From the NCBI GenBank assembly GCA_019136395.1, contig JAGVUH010000325.1, positions 1 through 16,158 on the forward strand: DNA of 16,158 bases, written 5' to 3'. Numbering within the stretch: the first letter of the stretch is position 1; each line of letters begins with the position of its first letter. Origin of the DNA: Gammaproteobacteria bacterium. GTDB lineage: Bacteria; Pseudomonadota; Gammaproteobacteria; Chromatiales; Chromatiaceae. Shown here piece by piece: positions 9,344 through 16,158 of the stretch. The notes under the pieces are model-generated. The model was given only the letters and a program-made list of their open reading frames with translations. It searched no databases and was not told the DNA's origin. Position numbers and translations under genes: made by a program.

Positions 9344-10435
9344 ATGGGTTTCAAATGCGGCATCGTCGGCCTGCCCAACGTCGGCAAGTCCACCCTCTTC
9401 AATGCCTTGACCAAGGCCGCCATCGCGGCGGAGAACTATCCCTTCTGCACCATCGACCCCAACGTCGGCGTGGTGCCCCTGCCGGACCCGCGCCTGGACG
9501 CCATCGCCGCCATCGTCAAGCCCAAGGCCATCATCCCCACCAGCATGCAGTTCGTGGACATCGCCGGCCTGGTGGCGGGGGCGAGCCGGGGCGAGGGTCT
9601 GGGTAACAAGTTCCTGGCCAATATCCGCGAGACCGACGCCATCGCCCACGTGGTGCGCTGCTTTGAGAATGACGACGTGGTCCACGTCGCCGGCAAGATC
9701 GATCCCCGGGGCGACATCGAGGTCATCAACACCGAACTGGCCCTGGCGGACCTGGAGTCGGTGGAGAAGGCCCTGGACCGGGCAACCCGCCAGGCCAAGA
9801 CCGGGGACAAGAAGATCCTGTTCCGCAAGGAAGTGCTGGAGCGGGTGCGGGAGCAACTCGATACCGGCCGGCCGGTGCGGGCCATGGGCCTGGAGTGGGA
9901 GGAGCTACAGGAACTGCGGGACCTGTTCCTGCTCACCGCCAAACCCACCCTGTATATCGCCAACGTGGCCGAGGACGGTTTCCAGAACAACCCCTTCCTG
10001 GCGGCGGTCCAGGAGTTGGCGGCGGCGGAGGGCGCGGAAGTGGTGCCGGTCTGCGCCGCCATCGAGGCCGAGATCGTGGAGCTGGAGGCCGAGGAGCGCG
10101 CCCTGTTTCTTGCCGACCTGGGCCTGGACGAGCCGGGTCTGAACCGGGTGGTACGCGCCGGCTACAAGCTGCTGGGCCTGGAGACCTACTTCACCGCCGG
10201 CCCTAAGGAGGTGCGTGCATGGACCATCCCCCGGGAGTCCCGCGCCCCCCAGGCCGCGGGGGTCATCCACTCCGATTTTGAGCGCGGCTTCATCCGCGCC
10301 GAGGTCATCGCCTATGACGACTTCATCGCCGGCAAGGGTGAGCAGGGCGCCCGGGAGGCCGGCAAACTGCGCTCAGAGGGCAAGGAGTACGTGGTCAAGG
10401 ATGGCGACGTGATCCATTTTCGCTTCAATGTCTGA
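9344..10435 (+). CDS. ychF: Redox-responsive ribosome-associated ATPase YchF (Obg family)
   Basis: Universally conserved P-loop protein of the Obg family that prefers ATP to GTP and associates with ribosomes; linked to oxidative-stress control and translation in model bacteria. The start [17 protein letters not shown] at 9344 gives 363 aa, the same length as the E. coli protein. An ATG upstream in this frame (9188) lies inside manC and adds non-homologous sequence. Motifs: P-loop GLPNVGKST (9-17), switch region and [20 protein letters not shown], and NVAED replacing the guanine-specific NKxD, consistent with ATP preference. A C-terminal TGS domain ends in [13 protein letters not shown]. No Shine-Dalgarno sequence is evident in the 22-base gap after manC, so coupling to manC translation is likely. 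pth, its usual neighbour in many proteobacteria, is not adjacent on the visible side. Confidence 0.97.
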   Translation: MGFKCGIVGLPNVGKSTLFNALTKAAIAAENYPFCTIDPNVGVVPLPDPRLDAIAAIVKPKAIIPTSMQFVDIAGLVAGASRGEGLGNKFLANIRETDAIAHVVRCFENDDVVHVAGKIDPRGDIEVINTELALADLESVEKALDRATRQAKTGDKKILFRKEVLERVREQLDTGRPVRAMGLEWEELQELRDLFLLTAKPTLYIANVAEDGFQNNPFLAAVQELAAAEGAEVVPVCAAIEAEIVELEAEERALFLADLGLDEPGLNRVVRAGYKLLGLETYFTAGPKEVRAWTIPRESRAPQAAGVIHSDFERGFIRAEVIAYDDFIAGKGEQGAREAGKLRSEGKEYVVKDGDVIHFRFNV

Positions 10436-10437
10436 AC

Positions 10438-10458
10438 GCCGAGCCGAGCCGAGCCGAG
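10438..10458. repeat. Pentanucleotide repeat after ychF
   Basis: About four tandem copies of GCCGA begin two bases after the ychF stop codon. No terminator hairpin or T tract is obvious nearby. The 170-base gap to the end of the convergent holC holds this array and the hexamer array at 10555-10596, and no gene. Confidence 0.75.
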
Positions 10459-10554
10459 ATTAACCGATCCGTGCCTTTTTCTGACGCCATCTCAACGTCT
10501 TAGACCACCTCCGAGTGGGGCTCCTGGCTTGTCCGGTTCCGAGCTCAGACTCTT

Positions 10555-10596
10555 GGCTCAGGCCCAGGCTTAGGCTCAGGCCCAGGCCCAGGCTTA
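10555..10596. repeat. Seven tandem GGCYYA hexamers downstream of holC
   Basis: Seven uninterrupted 6-base units follow the pattern GGCTCA, GGCCCA, GGCTTA, GGCTCA, then GGCCCA twice and GGCTTA. They are flanked by an 11-base direct repeat TCTTGGCTCAG at 10551-10561 and 10599-10609, the second copy overlapping the holC stop codon. The array lies in the convergent ychF-holC gap. It looks like a hexanucleotide microsatellite; a function is not evident. Confidence 0.8.
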
Positions 10597-10605
10597 ATTC
10601 TTGGC

Positions 10606-11187
10606 TCAGAGCCGGATCTGGTGGTGATGCAGGGGGTAGCCCCGGTCACGGTAGTAGCGGTAGCGCTCGCGACCGGCGGCGGTGACCCCGGGGTCCAGGT
10701 CCAGGGGCTCGCAGAGGCGCTCGAAGCGGCTGAACCCGGGAGGGACGTCGGGGTCCAGGTTGATCAATACTTGATCTTGATCATCCAGGGGCGTGGCGCC
10801 GATGAGGATGGGGGTCAGTTCCGGGTCGGTCTGGCCGATGCGGCCGTGGGGCAGGAAGCTCTGGTCGTCGTAGGTCCACAGCAGGCGATCGAGATGTTCC
10901 GCCAGAACCGGGTCGCTGAGTTGGATGTGGATGCGGGGTGGGCGTGGGTTTCCTTGGCCGGAATGGTTGGAATGGCCAGAATTGGCTAACGGGCCCCCTG
11001 GGGAGTCGTGGTCGGGTAGGCTGGCTCCACCGGCCTGGTTGACGGGAAGATCCTGGTTAGCCAGATCACCCTTGCCGGCCTGGCGGCCCTGGCCAAGCTG
11101 GTGGATACGTTCCACCAGCCGGCAGGTGAGCAGGAAGCGGTCGCCACGGCTGCCTTCCGCCAGGGAATAGAAGTCGATGCGGGTCAC
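10606..11187 (-). CDS. holC: DNA polymerase III chi subunit, with low-complexity insert
   Basis: Chi links the clamp-loader complex (through psi) to SSB at the replication fork. The GTG start at 11187 gives VTRIDFYSLAEG..., matching the chi N terminus, with GAGG 10 bases upstream. The 193-aa product is longer than E. coli chi (147 aa). The N-terminal ~31 residues (FLLTCRLVERIHQLG) and the C-terminal block from ~85 (RIHIQLSDPVLAEHLDRLLW, SFLPH, ILIGATPLDDQDQVLINL, GRERYRYYRDRGYPL) fit the family. Residues ~32-84 are a Gly/Asn/Pro/Ser/Asp-rich insert with no recognisable fold, placed where E. coli has the loop before RVLIACE. The gene is 49 bases after the authentic pepA stop, the usual pepA-holC order. 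valS does not follow; the convergent ychF does. Confidence 0.88.
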   Translation of the reverse strand: MTRIDFYSLAEGSRGDRFLLTCRLVERIHQLGQGRQAGKGDLANQDLPVNQAGGASLPDHDSPGGPLANSGHSNHSGQGNPRPPRIHIQLSDPVLAEHLDRLLWTYDDQSFLPHGRIGQTDPELTPILIGATPLDDQDQVLINLDPDVPPGFSRFERLCEPLDLDPGVTAAGRERYRYYRDRGYPLHHHQIRL

Positions 11188-11236
11188 GCGGAAGGGTCCT
11201 CGCAGTCGCTCCAGATTCCCACCAGGGTGGCGCCGG

Positions 11237-12642
<1,406 letters not shown>

Positions 12643-12833
12643 CGTATTCGTCTCGTCTTACCAGTGTCTTGCCGTGGGTCGTAGCCCTGGTCATGGCGGG
12701 TACTTGCCAGTCGATCGGGTCATCGCCCGGGGCCCCGCCAGGGGCTATCCGACGCGAAGAAGGCAAAATCATACTCCCTCCTGTCCCCAAGTCGGGGGGT
12801 GGGGAGAGCGGCGGGGCGCGAGGGGTAGGGTGC

Positions 12834-14786
12834 CTAGCCCTGAAGGACGTAGGTCCCCGGGGCGGGGCAGAGGGGTGCCAGGCCCCGGTCCGGGGCGCCC
12901 ATGGGCGGGGCGGGCACCTGCCCGGTCGTGGAATGCCGCGCCAGCCAGGATTCCCAGGCCAGCCACCAGGAACCCTCCTGGCGGGGGGTCCGGGCCTGCC
13001 AGGTGTCCGGATCCAGGTAACAATCCCCTTCGGTGCGCCGGGCCATCTGATAATGGCGGCGTGGGTGGCCGGGTTCGCTGACGATGCCGGCGTTGTGACC
13101 GCCGCTGGTGAGCAGGAAGGTCACCTCCTCGGCGTCGGCCAGGAGGTTGATCTTGTAAACCGAGCGCCAGGGGGCGACATGATCCTTGACGGTGCCGACG
13201 GCGAAGAGGGGGACGCGAATATCGGTGATGGCAATGGGCCGGCCATCGACCTGGTAGTGACCCATGGCGAGGGCGTTGTCGAGGAAGATCCGGCGCAGAT
13301 ACTCCGAGTGCATGCGGAAGGGCATGCGGGTCGAATCGGCATTCCAGGCCGCAAGGTCGTTCCAGGACTGGCGCTGGCCGAGCAGATAGTCGCGAACCAG
13401 GCGCGACCAGATCAGGTCGTTGGAGCGCAGCAACTGGAAGGCCCCCGCCATCTGCTGGGCGTCCAGGAAGCCCTGATCCCACATCATGTCCTCGAGGAAG
13501 GCGACCTGATTCTCGTTGATGAACAGCAGCAGTTCGCCGGCCTCGGTAAAGTCGGTCTGGGCCGCCAGCAGGGTGAGGGAGCGCAGGCGGGCGTCGCCGT
13601 CCCGGGCCATGGCTGCGGCGGCGATGGTCAGCAGGGTCCCCCCCAGGCAATAGCCGACGCCATGGACCTGGCGCTTCGGCAGGACCTGGCCGATGGCCTC
13701 TAGGGCCGCCATGATGCCCAGGCGGCGGTAGTCCTCCAGGCCCAGGTCGCGATCGGCGGCGGTGGGGTTCTTCCAGGAGATGGTAAAAACCGTATGCCCC
13801 TGGGCGACCAGGTAGCGGATCAGGGAATTGCCCGGGGACAGGTCGAGGATGTAGTACTTCATGATCCAGGCCGGGACGATGAGGATGGGTTCGGCATGGA
13901 CCCGGTCCCCGGCCGGCTGGTATTGGATGAGCTCGATGAGGGCATTGCGATAGATCACCTGGCCCGGGGTCACCGCCAGGTCTTGCCCGACGACGAAGGT
14001 CTCCCGCAGGCCGTCCGGGCGGTTGCCCAGCAGCAGGTTCTCCAGGTCGGCGAGGAAGTTGGCCCCGCCACGGAGCAGATTCCGTCCCCCCTCCCTCCAG
14101 GTCGCCTGGAGGATCTCCGGGTTGGTCAGGGGCGAGTTGGCGGGAGAGAAGAGGTCCAGGAGTTGGCGGGTGACGAAGGCGACGATGGCCTCGTGCTGTT
14201 TGGCGACGCCGCGGTTGTCGGTGGTGGCGATATGCCACCATTGCTGCGTGAGCAAAAATGACTGGTAAAAGAGATTGAAGGGCCATTGTTGCCAGGCCGG
14301 CGCGGTGAAGCGGGCGTCCTGGGGCAGGGGGTCGATGCAGGGTGGGGTGGCCGGGTCCTGAAGGGCGCGGCCAGCGAAGAGGGCGAGACGCAGCCCCTTG
14401 CGGAAGGCCTTTTCCGCGAGCAGGGCCTGTTTTCCCGGCGCCAGTCCCAGGTGGATCAGCCAGTCGAGATAGGCCAGCATCACCACCGTCGGGGAGATGC
14501 CGGCGGTAGCGCGCGCCAGGTTGGCGTTGACCATGCGGTCGAGGGTAACGGGGATCTCCGTGCCCAGGAAGGGGCGTTCGATACCCTCCGCCAGTCTCTC
14601 CGGGGTGGATGTCGCCATCGACGAGGGTGGCAGGACGGCGCTGGCCATGGTAACCGAGGGCTGGCTGGAACCTTGGTTGGGGTAAGGGGTGGAAGGAGCT
14701 AGGGAAGTGGTCGCTAAGGCTGTGGCTACTGCTGGGGTGGACAGCGGATCTTGCGGTGGGCTGGCCGTGACCGGGGAGTCTGACAT
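12834..14786 (-). CDS. phaC: Poly(3-hydroxyalkanoate) synthase, class I-like PhaC with N-terminal extension
   Basis: Polymerises (R)-3-hydroxyacyl-CoA into storage polyester at granule surfaces. The 650-aa product is an alpha/beta-hydrolase with the synthase box GVGYCLGG and the triad Cys380, Asp535 (GTVKDHVAPW) and His564 (SGGHNAGIV). Spacing is close to the Cys319/Asp480/His508 I recall for Cupriavidus PhaC. Other marks are VPAWIMKYYILDLSPGNSLIRYL, FTISWKNP and QTDFTEAGEL. The start at 14786 has GGAG 7 bases upstream. Residues 1-63 are a Pro/Ser/Thr/Ala-rich stretch, so the true start could be internal (Met47 or Met57), though the RBS favours the long form. The length and the absence of a nearby phaE argue against class III. 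No phaA, phaB or phasin gene is adjacent. It lies between pepA and lptG. Confidence 0.93.
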   Translation of the reverse strand: MSDSPVTASPPQDPLSTPAVATALATTSLAPSTPYPNQGSSQPSVTMASAVLPPSSMATSTPERLAEGIERPFLGTEIPVTLDRMVNANLARATAGISPTVVMLAYLDWLIHLGLAPGKQALLAEKAFRKGLRLALFAGRALQDPATPPCIDPLPQDARFTAPAWQQWPFNLFYQSFLLTQQWWHIATTDNRGVAKQHEAIVAFVTRQLLDLFSPANSPLTNPEILQATWREGGRNLLRGGANFLADLENLLLGNRPDGLRETFVVGQDLAVTPGQVIYRNALIELIQYQPAGDRVHAEPILIVPAWIMKYYILDLSPGNSLIRYLVAQGHTVFTISWKNPTAADRDLGLEDYRRLGIMAALEAIGQVLPKRQVHGVGYCLGGTLLTIAAAAMARDGDARLRSLTLLAAQTDFTEAGELLLFINENQVAFLEDMMWDQGFLDAQQMAGAFQLLRSNDLIWSRLVRDYLLGQRQSWNDLAAWNADSTRMPFRMHSEYLRRIFLDNALAMGHYQVDGRPIAITDIRVPLFAVGTVKDHVAPWRSVYKINLLADAEEVTFLLTSGGHNAGIVSEPGHPRRHYQMARRTEGDCYLDPDTWQARTPRQEGSWWLAWESWLARHSTTGQVPAPPMGAPDRGLAPLCPAPGTYVLQG

Positions 14787-14858
14787 GGCGGTGCTCCAGT
14801 GGGTCCCTGGCGGGCAAGAGTGAATCCTGAGGCTCCAGGGACAAGGTGCCTGTGAGGG

Positions 14859-14864
14859 ATTATA
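14859..14864 (-). promoter_or_regulatory. Candidate -10 box for phaC
   Basis: On the minus strand this reads TATAAT exactly, giving a leader of about 65 bases before the phaC ATG. The hexamer 17 bases upstream (GAAAGA) is a poor -35 match. A perfect -10 with a weak -35 suggests an activator-dependent promoter, in keeping with the inverted repeat and IHF-like sites just upstream. Confidence 0.5.
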
Positions 14865-14882
14865 GCCCTGGCCTGGCCATGT

Positions 14883-14921
14883 CTTTCATCATCGAGGTTG
14901 TGGCAAGCTACCTCATGAAAG
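14883..14921. promoter_or_regulatory. Interrupted inverted repeat upstream of the phaC promoter
   Basis: CTTTCAT (14883-14889) is matched by ATGAAAG (14915-14921), and an inner pair GAGGT (14894-14898) by ACCTC (14910-14914), making 12 paired positions with a 4-base offset (CATC) on one side. It is centred about 50 bases upstream of the expected phaC transcription start, a normal place for an activator operator. It lies between the -10 box and the IHF-like repeats. Confidence 0.45.
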
Positions 14922-14927
14922 TAATAA

Positions 14928-14963
14928 GTTAATCAAGATGTTAATCAATATGTTAAATGCATC
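14928..14963. promoter_or_regulatory. Tandem 12-base repeats forming two overlapping IHF-consensus matches
   Basis: GTTAATCAAGAT (14928-14939) is followed directly by GTTAATCAATAT (14940-14951) and a partial third unit starting GTTAA. Within them, 14931-14943 and 14943-14955 each fit WATCAANNNNTTR, the published IHF consensus, at every defined position. The two sites share one base, so two IHF dimers could not bind at once. A different repeat-binding regulator is the alternative. The sites are about 80-100 bases upstream of the predicted phaC start of transcription. Confidence 0.5.
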
Positions 14964-15057
14964 GGCGTTTCTGGCATCGTCGGTGTTTGGCTTTTCGGTC
15001 GGGACTCACCTGTCAGATGGTGCGTGCCGGAACCCGGGGGAGATGGCGCCGCAAGCC

Positions 15058-15086
15058 GTGACAGCCCCGCCAAGGGTCGGCATACT
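15058..15086 (+). promoter_or_regulatory. Candidate sigma70 promoter for lptG
   Basis: GTGACA (15058-15063, 5 of 6 to TTGACA) and CATACT (15081-15086, 4 of 6 to TATAAT) are separated by exactly 17 bases. Transcription would begin near 15093 and leave a leader of about 135 bases before the lptG start. Confidence 0.35.
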
Positions 15087-15140
15087 TAGAATGCGTCCAT
15101 TTTCCAGTACCGGATTTACGTCCTGGGGGGCTCGCCCAAT

Positions 15141-15207
15141 TCGGGAAGTCATTGATGGACGGGTGCTTAGGTTCCGTGGTGACCGGCGGGCCATCGGGAA
15201 GTCACTG
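15141..15207. repeat. Direct repeat TCGGGAAGTCA upstream of lptG
   Basis: TCGGGAAGTCA occurs at 15141-15151 and 15194-15204. Extended to TCGGGAAGTCAYTG, the copies match over 14 bases with one difference. They are 53 bases apart (about five helical turns), in the predicted lptG leader. Function unknown. Confidence 0.4.
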
Positions 15208-15228
15208 GGATGAGGGTGGAAACAGCGC

Positions 15229-16158
15229 GTGAAGATCCTGGATCGTTATTTGGGCTCGGCCGTGATCGGCGGCACCCTGCTGACCCTGGCGGTGCTGCTG
15301 CCCCTGATTGCCTTTTTTCTCCTCGCCGATGAGGTCGACGACCTGGGTGAAAGCTACACCCTGGCCAATGCCCTGGCGGTGGCCAGCCTGGGGCTGCCGC
15401 GCTATGCCTACCATCTCTTTCCCATCGCCACCCTGATCGGCGCCCTGGTGGGTCTGGGGGCCCTGGCCAGTCATTCCGAACTGGTAGCCATGCGCGCGAC
15501 GGGCATGTCGATCGCCCGGATTCTCTTCGCCGCCCTCAAGGCCGGACTGGTCCTGGCGGTGCTGGCCTGGGCGCTGGGTGAGTGGGTGACGCCCGAGGCG
15601 GAACAGGCCGCCGTGCAATGGCGCAACGCCCTCAAGTCCGGTCAGGTCACCCTGCGGACCTCGCGGGGCCTCTGGGCGCGGGATGGGGGGGCCTACATCA
15701 ACATCGGGGAGATCCAGCCCGGCGCCAGGCTGAGTGATATCAGCATCTATGAGGTCGACGCCGAACGGCGCCTGGTCCAGGCGACCCATGCGGACAGCGC
15801 CGTGTACGTGGATGGCCAGTGGATACTGGAAGGTATCTCCCGCAGCCGCATCAGTGATGAAGGGGTGGAGGCCCAGCCGTTGGGCAGCGCCGCCTGGTCG
15901 TCGCTGTTGAGTCCAGCGCTGTTACGCCTGGTGGTGGTGGAACCACAGGCCCTACCGGTCTGGGATCTACTGCGCTATGTCCAGTACATGCGGACCAACG
16001 GCCAGGACCCGGGGAAGTACGAAACCGAGATGTGGACCAAGCTCGTCCATCCCTTTCTGATCCTGACCATGATCCTGCTGTCGATTCCCGTCCTCTTCGG
16101 TTCCGCCCGCAGCACCGGCCTGGGGGTGCGGCTCTTCCTTGGGGTCATGATCGGGCTG
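15229..16158 (+). CDS. lptG: LPS export system permease LptG, 3'-truncated
   Basis: Inner-membrane permease of the LptB2FG transporter that extracts LPS and feeds it to LptC and the periplasmic bridge. The GTG at 15229 starts VKILDRYLGSAVIGG, matching E. coli LptG (FGVLDRYIGKTIF), and GGGTGGA lies 8 bases upstream. The 310 visible codons run off the window. Hydrophobic segments at about residues 12-33, 57-82 and 97-122 are the first three membrane helices. The periplasmic part follows (GLWARDGGAYINIGEI, ISIYEVDAERRL, similar to E. coli GLWAKDGNNFVYIE and ISIYAFNENRRL). The next helix begins after MWTKLVHPF, and the GSARSTGLGVRLFLG motif is near the end. These motifs favour LptG over LptF. lptF, normally directly upstream, is absent; phaC is the divergent neighbour. 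Confidence 0.94.
   Translation, partial: MKILDRYLGSAVIGGTLLTLAVLLPLIAFFLLADEVDDLGESYTLANALAVASLGLPRYAYHLFPIATLIGALVGLGALASHSELVAMRATGMSIARILFAALKAGLVLAVLAWALGEWVTPEAEQAAVQWRNALKSGQVTLRTSRGLWARDGGAYINIGEIQPGARLSDISIYEVDAERRLVQATHADSAVYVDGQWILEGISRSRISDEGVEAQPLGSAAWSSLLSPALLRLVVVEPQALPVWDLLRYVQYMRTNGQDPGKYETEMWTKLVHPFLILTMILLSIPVLFGSARSTGLGVRLFLGVMIGL

Larger units (their letters stand above)
14787..15228. other. Divergent intergenic region phaC-lptG (442 bases)
   Basis: This is the longest non-coding stretch in the window. The phaC-proximal part (about 14880-14960) is clearly more AT-rich than its surroundings and holds the phaC -10 box, an interrupted inverted repeat and tandem 12-base repeats. 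The lptG-proximal part is GC-rich, with a candidate sigma70 promoter and an 11-base direct repeat. An open frame of 91 codons (14938-15213, plus strand) exists, but it lacks homology and a ribosome binding site and overlaps the regulatory elements, so I do not call it a gene. No lptF remnant was recognised. Confidence 0.7.

Noticed and set aside
12732..12745. GCCCC-GCCA-GGGGC hairpin as the phaC terminator
   Set aside because: Only a 5-bp stem with no T tract and about 90 bases past the stop; too weak to call in DNA this GC-rich.
12769..14844. 691-codon minus-strand ORF overlapping phaC in another frame
   Set aside because: Its translation is a Pro/Arg/Gly/His-rich shadow; the PhaC frame has the complete catalytic motifs and a ribosome binding site.
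14895..14925. Sigma54 (-24/-12) promoter near TTGCC/TGGCA upstream of phaC
   Set aside because: The GG and GC dinucleotides do not have the required 10-base spacing on either strand.
14938..15213. 91-codon plus-strand ORF before lptG
   Set aside because: No homology and no ribosome binding site; it begins inside the tandem repeats and covers the candidate lptG promoter. Not enough support for a gene.

Overview
The window is dense, GC-rich bacterial DNA carrying ordinary chromosomal genes. The protein families fit a gammaproteobacterium, most likely of the purple-sulfur / Chromatiales type. Supporting signs are a GroEL with the GGM-rich tail, a two-subunit glycine decarboxylase (GcvPA + GcvPB), pepA-holC and lptG in one neighbourhood, a fused ManC, and a class I-like PHA synthase. 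That placement is inferred from family resemblance only. No rRNA, tRNA, CRISPR array, transposase or phage gene is visible.

Layout. (1) 1-1543 (+): groEL missing its first ~35 codons, closed by two tandem hairpins. (2) 7576 down to 1756 (-): a glycine-cleavage cluster in the order gcvT, gcvH, gcvPA, tpx (thiol peroxidase), gcvPB, dgkA. GcvT, GcvH and GcvPA/GcvPB are three of the four components of the glycine cleavage system; the L-protein is not here. tpx sits between the two halves of the P-protein. (3) 7807-10435 (+): manC (GDP-mannose synthesis) and ychF (universal ATPase), 22 bases apart and divergent from gcvT. (4) 12642 down to 10606 (-): pepA (leucyl aminopeptidase) and holC (DNA polymerase III chi). 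pepA carries an internal out-of-frame deletion, so its reading frame runs on into holC. holC has a ~50-residue low-complexity insert. (5) 14786-12834 (-): phaC, a 650-aa PHA synthase with a Pro/Ser/Thr-rich N-terminal extension. (6) 15229 to the window end (+): lptG, 3'-truncated and without lptF directly before it.

Regulatory and repeat DNA. The 442-base phaC-lptG divergent region holds a perfect TATAAT for phaC, an interrupted inverted repeat upstream of it, and a 12-base direct repeat forming two overlapping matches to the IHF consensus. It also holds a plausible sigma70 promoter for lptG. Short tandem repeats lie at the 3' ends of gcvPB, holC and ychF. The gcvT-manC divergent region contains a TATAAT box and an imperfect hairpin with a 12-base resemblance to the SRP RNA core.

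The points most worth following are the broken pepA reading into holC, the HolC insert, tpx inside the gcv cluster, and the phaC control region. I see no convincing wholly new multi-gene system.
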